Source: JABMMZ01 sp044377005
Lineage (GTDB): Bacteria; Bacteroidota; Bacteroidia; NS11-12g; UBA955
DNA: 32,080 bases
Reading direction: 5' to 3'
NCBI GenBank assembly: GCA_044377005.1
Contig: JBILJV010000022.1
Span: forward strand, 1-32,080
In this document: one piece after another, positions 1 to 7,647 of the stretch
Position numbering within the stretch: position 1 is the stretch's first letter
Layout of the letters: every line of letters begins with the position of its first letter
Position numbers and translations under genes: made by a program
Notes under the pieces: generated by a model
The model's input: the letters and a program-made list of their open reading frames with translations, nothing else
Told to the model about the DNA's origin: nothing
Database searches by the model: none

Positions 1-523
1 TTAAATTTGTATAATAAAGGTTATCATTAATTTGTTTTTTTTCTTTTCCTTCAATATCTAATTTGAATAAATTATTAAAATGATTAACATTAAATAAGCT
101 AAAATGGTAGGCATTATCCATCAACAAAACCATTGATGTGCTGTATGGTTTACTATTGCTAATTTTATATAAATATTGCCCAATATTTGTTTCTAATTTA
201 ATTAATTTTATACTTTGTTTAAAGTTGTATTCATTTTTAAAGCTTTCAAATTTTTTAAATGAAATACCAGCAATAATAAAATATATTTCATACTCAGAAT
301 AGTCATCATTTGCTAAATATCTTAATCCTTGACTACAATTAAAACAATTGTTTAAATCTACATAAACAAACATTACTTTATCTTTATTGAGTTTGTATTG
401 GTTGTAAATATTGTAAATAAACTTATCTGAAAATCTGTGTTTAACTGTATTTGATTGACCTAAAACACAATTTAGATTGATAAGTAACGCAAGAAGAAAA
501 TATATATTTTTATTTCTATTCAT
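1..523 (-). CDS. Secreted protein with a CxxC motif, thioredoxin-like (partial, 3' end outside window)
   Basis: An open frame starts with ATG at 523 and runs off the left edge after about 174 codons. The N-terminus is a signal peptide: MNRNKN, a hydrophobic stretch, then a likely cleavage near NCVLGQ. At about residues 54-63 it reads VYVDLNNCFNC; a CxxC after a beta-strand-like VMFVYVD segment is what a thioredoxin-fold (TlpA/AhpC-like) protein would show, but the usual WCGPC is absent. The fold is therefore an inference. The start overlaps the end of the upstream in-frame segment (516-659) by 8 nt, so the two are probably co-transcribed and translationally coupled. The C-terminus cannot be judged. 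Confidence 0.6.
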   Translation of the reverse strand, partial: MNRNKNIYFLLALLINLNCVLGQSNTVKHRFSDKFIYNIYNQYKLNKDKVMFVYVDLNNCFNCSQGLRYLANDDYSEYEIYFIIAGISFKKFESFKNEYNFKQSIKLIKLETNIGQYLYKISNSKPYSTSMVLLMDNAYHFSLFNVNHFNNLFKLDIEGKEKKQINDNLYYTNL

Positions 524-659
524 TCACAAAAATATGAGATATTTCATTTAGGTTCAGTGGATTTATTTGTGTTAATTTTGATTTAATCATCATCTGATTA
601 GTTCCATTAACATTTTGAATATTTATCATCATATTAGGTTCAATAGTTCCATTATGCAT
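516..659 (-). CDS. 47-codon open segment, probably the detached C-terminus of the preceding gene
   Basis: An ATG at 659 opens 47 codons ending in TAG at 516. It follows the TAA of the 175-codon frame (660-662) immediately and in the same reading frame, so a single sense codon in place of that TAA would fuse the two. The peptide is polar, rich in N, M and I, and has no signal or recognisable domain. It overlaps the start of the CxxC gene by 8 nt, which is normal operon spacing for the true end of a gene. I read it as the tail of a broken gene; an independent small protein is possible. Confidence 0.4.
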   Translation of the reverse strand: MHNGTIEPNMMINIQNVNGTNQMMIKSKLTQINPLNLNEISHIFVNE

Positions 660-1187
660 TTATAGATTAATTGAATGATTGATTCTAGTATCAGAAGTTT
701 CTATAGAGAAACAGATTTCATTAGGAAATGTATTATTGCAATAAATGTGAACTGGTCCATTTTCTGGTTTGTGAGTAGCCATATATCTTCCAGGATAGTT
801 AATTATTGTAGGTTTTGTTGGAGGTTCAACTGTTTTAGTGTTTAATAAAGTGAATACATGTATAACTTCATTTGCAATAGATGATTTAGAAATGGTATGT
901 GATTTTACTTCACCTGAGTCTAACAAAATACCTGAAGTATTATATATTTCTAAACTATTTCCTGTAAATACTGGTGTTTCTTGGTCGCTGATATATGTAG
1001 GATCTTTGATTTCATATCGGTAACAAATTTTGGATTGGTCTGTGCCGCAATGTATTATAGTCTCTGAACCACGATCGCCATTTGGTTTGGTTTCTATACT
1101 TTTTACACCACCACATACTTCAATAATCTGAGGAGGGTTTTTGGTGCAAAAAAGTTGAGAGTTTAAAAAAAAGTTGAAAAAAGACAT
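660..1187 (-). CDS. Hypothetical secreted protein, probably frameshifted at the 5' end
   Basis: This is a 175-codon frame from ATG at 1187, which I do not recognise by family. It has several cysteines (C36, C47 and C55, and two near residues 149 and 157), as expected of an exported protein. The N-terminus MSFFNFFLNSQ has no charged n-region. In another frame, an ATG at 1207 encodes MYTKTILCLFSTFF, a convincing signal-peptide start, and meets TAA exactly in the T8 run at 1165-1172. One extra T would join it to LNSQLFCTKN of this frame. The 3' end is followed in frame by 47 more codons. The ancestral gene was therefore probably 516-1207, about 230 residues, and what remains is likely a pseudogene, a slippage-regulated gene or a sequencing error. 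Confidence 0.5.
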   Translation of the reverse strand: MSFFNFFLNSQLFCTKNPPQIIEVCGGVKSIETKPNGDRGSETIIHCGTDQSKICYRYEIKDPTYISDQETPVFTGNSLEIYNTSGILLDSGEVKSHTISKSSIANEVIHVFTLLNTKTVEPPTKPTIINYPGRYMATHKPENGPVHIYCNNTFPNEICFSIETSDTRINHSINL

Positions 1188-1251
1188 AAAATTGTTTTTG
1201 TATACATAAATTTATAAAATTTAATTAGTACAAATCTCACTTTTTTAAAAA

Positions 1252-1304
1252 ATAAAAACGAGAAATAATATTTCTTTTTTGGAAATTTTTTTTCTCGTTT
1301 TTAT
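1252..1304 (-). terminator. Hairpin terminator
   Basis: A perfect 14-bp inverted repeat lies at 1252-1265 and 1291-1304 (right arm TTTCTCGTTTTTAT) with a 25-nt AT-rich loop. Read on the minus strand it overlaps the stop of the 67-codon ORF by 3 bases and is followed by ATTTTTT, as in an intrinsic terminator. It would separate that ORF from the secreted-protein gene downstream. The long loop is atypical. Confidence 0.5.
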
Positions 1305-1504
1305 GCAATCATTTCAAATAAACAGATACAAAGCCAATGCGTCTTAGAAGGCAACCATTTTTTATTCACTTTAATTTGTAGTCTGTATTTTTTAAACGCC
1401 AAACATTTTTTGTTATTGACGAGGAAGGCATTAAATATTGCTTTCATTTGTATCAAAAGCTGTTGTTTTAATCCAGATGATATTGTTGAAATAAAAAGAA
1501 TCAT
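1301..1504 (-). CDS. Doubtful 67-codon ORF, basic C-terminus, possibly a gene remnant
   Basis: ATG at 1504, TAA at 1301-1303. The product is basic (KKCLAFKKYRLQIKVNKKW) and ends in CICLFEMIA; I recognise no family. The only support beyond length is that its stop codon sits right at a hairpin terminator. The frame stays open upstream into the end of the transpeptidase gene, so it could be the 3' remnant of a larger element joined there. It may be degenerate mobile-element sequence or simply not a gene. Confidence 0.25.
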   Translation of the reverse strand: MILFISTISSGLKQQLLIQMKAIFNAFLVNNKKCLAFKKYRLQIKVNKKWLPSKTHWLCICLFEMIA

Positions 1505-1536
1505 TAGTTCACACTGCCAGGAAATGTAGTTAGTAA

Positions 1537-2124
1537 CTATGGTAATATTAAAATAGGAGTATTAACTTCTGTGTAATTAAAAATTTCCTCTATTTCCTGA
1601 TTGTTTAAAGCAATACAACCCAAAGTCCAATTGGTTTTCCAATGGTTTTTAGGGTCTTGATTGTCCCACCACAACCCATGTATAAAAATATCCCCTCCTG
1701 GATTTACACCCATTTGTCTGGCATTGGCTTTGTCTGCCTCGTTTGGATATGAAATTTTAAGAGATTTATACCCTCTGCTTTTGGGGTTTTTAAAAGTAAT
1801 TTTGTACAAACCTTCAGGTGTTTTTAAGTCGCCTTGTTGTGTTTTATGACCCACTGGCTGTCCACCTAATGAAATTCTGAAAACCTTAACAGTATCACCA
1901 AAGTAGGCATATAGTTTTTGTTTGCGTTTTGATACCTTGAATGATTTGATGGTTGAAGTAATACTTATTTTTCTATTTTCTTCAGCAACCCCTACAGGTT
2001 TAGTTCTGAATCTTTGTATAGTATCAACATGCTTTTTCTTTGAACTATGAGGAACAATTTTAGGTGGATCTATTTCAATACACCCTAAAGTAAGTATAGC
2101 AACTATCATTAAAAGCGTTTTCAT
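1537..2124 (-). CDS. L,D-transpeptidase (YkuD) lipoprotein
   Basis: The YkuD catalytic signature is visible near the C-terminus: IFIHG with H149, then about 20 residues later NWTLGC with the nucleophile C170, followed by IAL. Proteins of this family form or edit 3-3 peptidoglycan cross-links, or attach proteins to peptidoglycan, in the periplasm. The N-terminus is a lipoprotein signal with lipobox LTLGC (C15), so the enzyme is probably membrane-anchored. A linker of about 45 residues precedes the catalytic domain (about 58-195), and 195 residues is usual for a single-domain YkuD protein. It lies 45 nt downstream of the symporter gene on the same strand and may share its transcript. The physiological substrate cannot be deduced. 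Confidence 0.88.
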   Translation of the reverse strand: MKTLLMIVAILTLGCIEIDPPKIVPHSSKKKHVDTIQRFRTKPVGVAEENRKISITSTIKSFKVSKRKQKLYAYFGDTVKVFRISLGGQPVGHKTQQGDLKTPEGLYKITFKNPKSRGYKSLKISYPNEADKANARQMGVNPGGDIFIHGLWWDNQDPKNHWKTNWTLGCIALNNQEIEEIFNYTEVNTPILILP

Positions 2125-2169
2125 AATATAACTTTAACGCAAGAATCGTGCATATTATTGCAACTGAAT

Positions 2170-3636
2170 TTATTTTTTATTTTTAGAAAATAGTGCCAAC
2201 AAAAGCATCGTTAATATGGCATTAATACCTAATAATTCAAAACCGAAACGATAGCCCTTGGGATCGCCAAAAACTTGGGTGTCTAAAAAATATATAAATA
2301 CCATCATAAACAAAGTAATCCATACAGGTATGGTATCGTTAATGGTTCGCTTACTCATGATTCCAAAAAAGAATAATCCCAACAAAGGTCCATATGTGTA
2401 GCCTGCTATTTTAAACAATGAGCCAACCACAGTATCGCTATCTATTTCATTAAAAAGAAGAACAGCTACAAAGGTTAAAAAAGACATACCAATATGTGTC
2501 GCTTTGCGCAACCATATTTGTTTGGAAGAGTCGTATTTTTCGATGTTCAAAAAATCTACACAAAAAGAAGTTGTTAAAGCTGCTAAAGCTGAATCTGCAC
2601 TTGAATAGGCTGCAGCAATTAATCCTAACAAGAAAACAATTCCTAATGTTAATCCCAAACCACTTTGCATGGATATCGTTGCAAACAAGGCATCTGATTT
2701 CCCGCCTTTGCTTTCCCACATAGCTTTAATTTCAGGAAAGGTATCGATGTATGTGAATAAAGCAACTCCCAATATTAAAAAGAAAACATTTACAATGACT
2801 AAAACCAATGAAAATGAAACCATGTTTTTTTGAGCATCTTTGATGTTTTTACACGATAAGTTCTTCTGCATCATGTCTTGGTCTACTCCTGTCATAGCTA
2901 GGGTAATAAACATGCCACCTAAAACACTTTTCAACCAATAATTACTTGCAAAAAAATCTGAAGTTTGGAACCATCTACTGTATCCTTTGGCTTGCCCATT
3001 TTGCAGCATTTCTACCATCGATAAATCCATCGCATTCAAAATTAAATATATGGCCATTCCCAAAGAAACCAACATAAATAGGGTCTGTAAGGTGTCTGTC
3101 CAAATAATGGTTTTGATACCCCCTTTAAAAGTGTAAAGCCAAATGAGTGTAATGGAAACCAAAACGCTGACCCAAAAAGGATAGCCATAAACCCCAAATA
3201 AAAAGATTTGAAGAATATCTGCCACCAGATACAATCGCAACGAGGAACCAATTAAGCGTGATACTAAAAAGTAAAATGCACCTGTACGATAAGTGGTGAT
3301 GCCAAACCGTATTTTTAAATATTCATAAATGCTAGTGAGTTGGTATTTATAATAAATGGGCAACAAAACATAGGCAATAATCAGGTATCCCAACACATAA
3401 CCCAATGCCACTTGCATATAAAACATACCTTCTTTGCCAACAGTACCTGGAATGGATAAAAAAGTAACACCTGAAAGAGAAGAACCAATCATTCCAAAAG
3501 CGATAAGCATCCAATGGTTATTGCGGTTACCAGTAAAAAAAGTATCGTTATCATTTTTTTTGCCAGTCCAAAAAGATATCAAAATCAGCATAGCAAAATA
3601 TACTGACATCACAATAAGTATTATTTGAGGAGTCAT
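2170..3636 (-). CDS. Sodium:solute symporter family (SSS/SLC5) transporter
   Basis: A 488-residue, highly hydrophobic protein with about 13 predicted membrane segments, the usual length and topology of the SSS family. Family-like landmarks are GSSLSGVTFLSIPG near residues 51-64 (TM2 region), GVYGYPFWVSVLV in the middle, and YSSADSALAALTTSF near residue 345-360, where the conserved S/D residues of the sodium site lie. The substrate is not deducible; sialic acid, sugars, proline or pantothenate-like solutes are all known in the family. The minus-strand ATG at 3636 is the first start in the frame and is followed directly by TM1. The roughly 340 bp upstream are intergenic. Confidence 0.87.
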   Translation of the reverse strand: MTPQIILIVMSVYFAMLILISFWTGKKNDNDTFFTGNRNNHWMLIAFGMIGSSLSGVTFLSIPGTVGKEGMFYMQVALGYVLGYLIIAYVLLPIYYKYQLTSIYEYLKIRFGITTYRTGAFYFLVSRLIGSSLRLYLVADILQIFLFGVYGYPFWVSVLVSITLIWLYTFKGGIKTIIWTDTLQTLFMLVSLGMAIYLILNAMDLSMVEMLQNGQAKGYSRWFQTSDFFASNYWLKSVLGGMFITLAMTGVDQDMMQKNLSCKNIKDAQKNMVSFSLVLVIVNVFFLILGVALFTYIDTFPEIKAMWESKGGKSDALFATISMQSGLGLTLGIVFLLGLIAAAYSSADSALAALTTSFCVDFLNIEKYDSSKQIWLRKATHIGMSFLTFVAVLLFNEIDSDTVVGSLFKIAGYTYGPLLGLFFFGIMSKRTINDTIPVWITLFMMVFIYFLDTQVFGDPKGYRFGFELLGINAILTMLLLALFSKNKK

Positions 3637-3973
3637 TCGAATGTTTATTGCAATGATAATGAATCTATAAATAGTGTCTTAATTATTTTTTACACAATAC
3701 AGATTCAATTGATATTGAATAATGGAGTAAAGTTTATATTTAAATGTTTTAGAATGCTTAAGGTAAGAAGTTTTAAGCCCATCTGAATCAATATTTTAGT
3801 AATAAAAAAACACATAATCTATTTATTGAGTTAATTTTGTATTTGAATATAAAATGCTAGAAACAATGTTCATTTGCTTTCATTTTTAATTATTTTTCCG
3901 AATACCATTGCCTAGAATGAATCTAAAATTTTCATTAAACATATTTCTAGTTTAATTGTTATATAATTACACC
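3637..3973. other. Intergenic region between the symporter (minus) and msrB (plus)
   Basis: About 337 bp of AT-rich sequence between divergent genes, so it should hold both promoters. A TAATTTTG (-7-like) on the plus strand at 3832-3839 is followed at 3853 only by an 11-codon ORF, and it lies 135 bp from the msrB start. On the minus strand CAATGATA at 3651-3658 (reads TATCATTG) is a one-mismatch -7 box for the symporter. A small dyad lies at 3703-3720. I see no tRNA-like cloverleaf or longer ORF. Confidence 0.5.
3703..3720. repeat. Short perfect dyad, possible operator
   Basis: ATTCAAT, a 4-nt spacer TGAT, then ATTGAAT: a perfect 7-bp inverted repeat 67 bp upstream of the symporter start. 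Such a dyad can be a repressor site, but in AT-rich DNA it can arise by chance. Confidence 0.2.
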
Positions 3974-4468
3974 ATGAAAATAATTCTATTTTCTATTTTT
4001 ACCTTATTGTTGTTTTCATGTTCTAATGTAAAGCAACAACAAACTACTATTACAAAAAAAGTTAACGATACAATGAATAATCAATTGACAGAAGAGGAGT
4101 GGAAACAAAAATTAAGTCCTGAAGAATACCGTGTTTTGCGTGAAAAAGGTACCGAAAGGCCCTTTAGTGGTGAATTTGAAACCCATTGGGATTCTGGTGT
4201 TTATGTATGCAAAGGATGTGGTAATGATTTGTTTGAAAGCAAAACAAAGTTTGATGCAGGTTGCGGATGGCCTAGTTTTTATGAATCTATAGATAAGTCA
4301 AAGGTAAAGGAAGTTGTGGACCATTCTCATGGAATGACACGCATTGAAGTGGTTTGTGCAAAATGTGAAGGACATTTAGGACATGTATTTCCTGATGGAC
4401 ATGGAACCCCTACCGGCATGAGGTATTGTATTAACTCAGTGAGTTTGGGTTTCAAAAAGAAACCATAA
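3974..4468 (+). CDS. msrB: Peptide-methionine (R)-S-oxide reductase MsrB, lipoprotein form
   Basis: Reduces the R epimer of methionine sulfoxide in proteins. All MsrB marks are present: two zinc-binding CxxC pairs (CKGC, C79/C82; CAKC, C128/C131), GCGWPSF, GHLGHVF, and the catalytic cysteine in RYCINS (C152 of 164). The N-terminus from ATG 3974 is a lipoprotein signal with lipobox LLFSC (C16), so the enzyme is probably periplasmic and membrane-anchored, protecting envelope proteins; many MsrB are cytosolic. I chose ATG 3974 over the earlier in-frame TTG at 3956 because it places the charged lysine directly before the hydrophobic core. The reducing partner is not visible nearby. Confidence 0.93.
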   Translation: MKIILFSIFTLLLFSCSNVKQQQTTITKKVNDTMNNQLTEEEWKQKLSPEEYRVLREKGTERPFSGEFETHWDSGVYVCKGCGNDLFESKTKFDAGCGWPSFYESIDKSKVKEVVDHSHGMTRIEVVCAKCEGHLGHVFPDGHGTPTGMRYCINSVSLGFKKKP

Positions 4469-4497
4469 TTTGTTTAAAACAACTTAATCATTTCTCT

Positions 4498-4505
4498 TAA
4501 TTTTG
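4498..4505 (+). promoter_or_regulatory. -7 box (TAnnTTTG) for dxs
   Basis: TAATTTTG matches the Bacteroidota sigma -7 consensus and ends 4 nt before the GTG start of dxs. No TTG-type -33 element stands at the usual 19-21 bp; a TTG lies about 25 bp upstream. Transcription from here would give a nearly leaderless dxs mRNA. Confidence 0.45.
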
Positions 4506-4509
4506 TATC

Positions 4510-6243
4510 GTGCCTTTTGAATTCAATGTAATAGATTCTCCTGAAAAACTCAAATCATTAAATGAATCTCAGTTAAATGATTATGCAGCATGGTTACGCC
4601 AATTTTTGATTCAACAAATTACTGAAAATGGTGGTCATTTTGCCGCTAATTTGGGCGTTGTAGAACTCAGTATAGCTCTACATTATTCATTTAATACTCC
4701 TAAGGACATTTTAATTTGGGACGTGGGTCACCAAGCTTACGCACACAAAATATTAACCGAAAGAAAATCTACATTTGAAACACTCCGTAAATTAAATGGC
4801 ATAAGCGGTTTCCCTAAAATGAGTGAAAGCAAGTACGATGCATTTGGTACAGCCCACAGCTCTACTTCTATTTCCGCCGTTCTGGGTTATGCCGAAGCTG
4901 CCAAATTGCAAAATATACAAAGACAACATATTGCCATTATTGGTGATGGTGCACTTAGCGCAGGACAAGCTTTTGAGGCTCTCAATAACGCAGGATTAAG
5001 TCAAACTAATATTACAATTATTATCAATGATAACCACATTGGTATCGATCCCAGTCAAGGTGCCTTAGGGGAATATTTGGATCATTTGAACAACAAACCT
5101 GAAAACTTTTTTACAGATTTAGGTTTTCAATATTTTGGACCTATCAATGGTCACGATATTCACGAAATGAACCAATTATTTCAGTCTGTATTGAATAATA
5201 ATGCACCTAAGATAGTTCATATAAAAACTATAAAAGGAAAAGGACATGTTGAGGCTGAAGCAGAACAAACTAAGTGGCACAGTGTTTCCAAGTTTGATAA
5301 ATTAGCTGGCAAGGAAACAACTTCAAATTCTAAAAATGCCAAATACCAAGATATTTTTGGAAGAACTTTACTTCAATTGGCCGAATCAAACCTTAATATT
5401 GTAGCAGTAACCCCTGCCATGATTTCAGGGAGTTCTTTGCATTTTATGCAAGAAAAATTTCCAAATAGAGTATTCGATGTTGGAATAGCAGAACAACATG
5501 CCATAACTTTTGCTGCAGGTTTGGCAGCTAGTGGAATGGTCCCAGTGTGTTGCTTGTATGCCACTTTTTTACAAAGGGGTTACGACCAACTTATTCATGA
5601 TGTAGCACTTCAAAACTTACCTGTTGTTTTTGCGATAGACCGAGCCGGATTAGTTGGCGAAGATGGTCCCACTCATCATGGCGTTTTTGATATTTCCTCT
5701 TTACAATCTATTCCAAATTTAACCATCATTTCACCGAGCAACCAAAAGGATTTAAAAGACGCCTTATTTACTTGCACACAAAATCCAGATGGTCCTGTGG
5801 TAATCAGATACCCTAGAGGACAATCGAATGAACCCTATTTAAATGATGTTTTAGCGTCTTTTGAGATTGGGAAAGGCAAATGTGTATTAAAAGGAAAAAA
5901 AACAGCTGTAATAAGCTATGGTACAATGGTCAATAATTGCTTAAAAGCTGTTCAAAAAACGCAAGCATCTCTTTATGATTTAAAAACCATTAAACCATTA
6001 GACACGGAATTATTGACTCAGATTTTTGCTGACTACCAAAATGTTTTAGTTGTAGAAGAAACACAGCAAATAGGAGGCATAGGCAGCACATTGTCTGTAA
6101 TGGCTCATACATTAAACTATAAAGGAGCTTTTAAAATCTTAGCTATTCATGACCATTTTGTAACGCATGCAAGTCCAGCGGAATTATATGAGTTGGAAAA
6201 GTTAGATGAAAACACCATTTTTGAAACATTAAACCAAATATAA
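4510..6243 (+). CDS. dxs: 1-deoxy-D-xylulose-5-phosphate synthase
   Basis: Condenses pyruvate and glyceraldehyde 3-phosphate to DXP, the first step of the MEP isoprenoid pathway, using thiamine diphosphate. Seen: GGHFAANLGVVEL (residues 41-53), GHQAYAHKIL (73-82) matching the HQAYPHKIL signature, HSSTS (116-120), the ThDP motif starting at GDG 145-147 and closing at INDN, and the transketolase-C-type GIAEQHA and GEDGPTHHGVFD. At 577 residues it is shorter than the 620-residue E. coli enzyme, the loss falling in loops rather than motifs. The start is GTG at 4510; no ATG lies upstream in frame, and a TAATTTTG box sits just ahead. The next gene begins 3 nt after the stop. Confidence 0.95.
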   Translation: MPFEFNVIDSPEKLKSLNESQLNDYAAWLRQFLIQQITENGGHFAANLGVVELSIALHYSFNTPKDILIWDVGHQAYAHKILTERKSTFETLRKLNGISGFPKMSESKYDAFGTAHSSTSISAVLGYAEAAKLQNIQRQHIAIIGDGALSAGQAFEALNNAGLSQTNITIIINDNHIGIDPSQGALGEYLDHLNNKPENFFTDLGFQYFGPINGHDIHEMNQLFQSVLNNNAPKIVHIKTIKGKGHVEAEAEQTKWHSVSKFDKLAGKETTSNSKNAKYQDIFGRTLLQLAESNLNIVAVTPAMISGSSLHFMQEKFPNRVFDVGIAEQHAITFAAGLAASGMVPVCCLYATFLQRGYDQLIHDVALQNLPVVFAIDRAGLVGEDGPTHHGVFDISSLQSIPNLTIISPSNQKDLKDALFTCTQNPDGPVVIRYPRGQSNEPYLNDVLASFEIGKGKCVLKGKKTAVISYGTMVNNCLKAVQKTQASLYDLKTIKPLDTELLTQIFADYQNVLVVEETQQIGGIGSTLSVMAHTLNYKGAFKILAIHDHFVTHASPAELYELEKLDENTIFETLNQI

Positions 6244-6246
6244 ATC

Positions 6247-6678
6247 ATGTATACCTTTTTACAAACTTTTCACTCTCACTTTAGATGGATAATAATGCTT
6301 TTTGCAATTGTTGCAATAGTGTTACCTATGATTAATAAACCTAGTGAAATCTCTAAAAAACAGCTTTTACCCGGATTAATTTTTATGATTGTTATGGATA
6401 CTCAGTTTTTGATGGGAATTTTGTTGTACTTTGGATACAGTCCATTTGGCTTATCTGCTTTTGAAAGCGGAATGGCAGTAGTTATGAAAACGGCTGAAAT
6501 TAGAAAAATTGCAGTAGAGCATTTTACATTGATGATATTTGCTTGGGCATTAGTCCATATTGGATACATAAAAATAAAGAAAGCAGCATCATCTGCAGAA
6601 ATTCAAAAGAAATCATTGATTTTCTTCGGAATAGCATTTGTTTTAATTTTAGCAGGAATTCCTTGGGCAAGATTGTAG
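6247..6678 (+). CDS. Small four-helix membrane protein, cytochrome b-like annotation in Bacteroidota
   Basis: A 143-residue integral membrane protein with about four hydrophobic segments (roughly residues 13-30, 43-62, 94-112, 122-140). The N-terminal HSHFRW motif and further histidines in TM3 (VEHF, VHIG) resemble a family often named 'cytochrome B' in Bacteroidota, where paired histidines could bind haem b. That link is from memory of the family, not shown by the sequence. It starts 3 nt after dxs and is probably co-transcribed with it. It converges on moxR with 6 nt between the stops, inside a small hairpin. Confidence 0.6.
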   Translation: MYTFLQTFHSHFRWIIMLFAIVAIVLPMINKPSEISKKQLLPGLIFMIVMDTQFLMGILLYFGYSPFGLSAFESGMAVVMKTAEIRKIAVEHFTLMIFAWALVHIGYIKIKKAASSAEIQKKSLIFFGIAFVLILAGIPWARL

Positions 6679-6691
6679 TTTATTCTACAAT
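6672..6691. terminator. Hairpin between convergent genes
   Basis: ATTGTAG at 6672-6678 pairs with CTACAAT at 6685-6691 across a 6-nt loop. The two arms contain the stop codons (both TAG) of the convergent membrane-protein and moxR genes, so the structure is symmetric for both transcripts. There is no long U-tract, so it is a weak bidirectional terminator at best. Confidence 0.4.
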
Positions 6692-7638
6692 AATGTTTTG
6701 ATAATATCGTCCAAACTTAATCCTTCGGCTTCGGCTTTGTAGTTTTTTACTAAACGGTGTCTCAATATATTGCTTGCAATAGCTTGAATATCGTCAATAT
6801 CAGGTGAAAGTTTGTCATTAATTAAAGCGTGGCATTTAGCACCTAAAACTAAAAACTGTCCCGCACGTGGTCCCGCACCATAACTGATGAATTCATTTAC
6901 TTTGTTTGTAGCTTTTGCAGTATTAGGACGGGTTTTGCTTACCAAGTTCACTGCATATTCTAAAACATTGTCTGCAATAGGCGCTTTTCTAACAAGGGCT
7001 TGAAAGGCTAATATCTCTTCGGCATTAAGGCAATTGTTTACTTTTGAGGTTTTGTTACTCGTGGTATTTTTTACAATATTAACTTCCTCTTCAAAACTAG
7101 GGTAACCAAGCACCAAATTAAACATAAAACGGTCGAGCTGCGCTTCTGGTAAAGGATAAGTTCCTTCTTGCTCTATAGGATTTTGTGTAGCTAGTACAAA
7201 GAAGGGCTGATTCAGTTGGTATGATTTGCCATTAACTGTAACACTTCTCTCTTGCATTGCTTCCAATAAGGCTGCTTGTGTTTTAGGGGGAGTTCTATTA
7301 ATCTCATCTGCCAATATAATGTTCGAAAACAAAGGTCCTTTTATAAATTTAAACTGACGGCTTTCGTCCAAAATTTCGTTACCTGTAATATCACTTGGCA
7401 TTAAATCTGGCGTAAACTGAATACGATTAAAGTTTAAGTCTAAAGCCTCTGAAATAGTTTTTATTAACAAAGTTTTTGCCAATCCAGGTACGCCAACAAG
7501 TAGTGCATGACTGTTACAAAATAAAGCAGTTAACACGCCATCTACAGCTTGTTCCTGTCCAACGATTATTTTAGATACTTCTTTTTTTACCGCTTGGTAT
7601 TTATTAGTAAAATCTTTGGCTAATTCAATATCACTCAT
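6685..7638 (-). CDS. MoxR family AAA+ ATPase
   Basis: A 317-residue MoxR-type ATPase: Walker A GVPGLAKT (49-56), Walker B ILADEINR (D111, E112), sensor-1 stretch LATQNPIEQEGTYPLPEAQLDRF, and the C-terminal lid with the SYGAGPRA sensor-2 region. MoxR ATPases act as chaperones that assemble or activate partner complexes, often with von Willebrand-A proteins. No VWA or DUF58 gene follows in this window. Instead it is the last gene of an operon of periplasmic folding factors, starting 9 nt after the surA-like gene. The link to envelope protein maturation is inferred from that context. Confidence 0.9.
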   Translation of the reverse strand: MSDIELAKDFTNKYQAVKKEVSKIIVGQEQAVDGVLTALFCNSHALLVGVPGLAKTLLIKTISEALDLNFNRIQFTPDLMPSDITGNEILDESRQFKFIKGPLFSNIILADEINRTPPKTQAALLEAMQERSVTVNGKSYQLNQPFFVLATQNPIEQEGTYPLPEAQLDRFMFNLVLGYPSFEEEVNIVKNTTSNKTSKVNNCLNAEEILAFQALVRKAPIADNVLEYAVNLVSKTRPNTAKATNKVNEFISYGAGPRAGQFLVLGAKCHALINDKLSPDIDDIQAIASNILRHRLVKNYKAEAEGLSLDDIIKTLL

Positions 7639-7647
7639 TTTTAATCT

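Noticed and set aside
838..1023. 61-codon plus-strand ORF opposite the secreted-protein gene
   Set aside because: It is a shadow of the minus-strand frame, with no promoter, no family and no coding-like composition.
3637..3973. tRNA or structured RNA in the largest intergenic gap
   Set aside because: No cloverleaf, CCA end or GC-rich stem is visible; only a 7-bp dyad.
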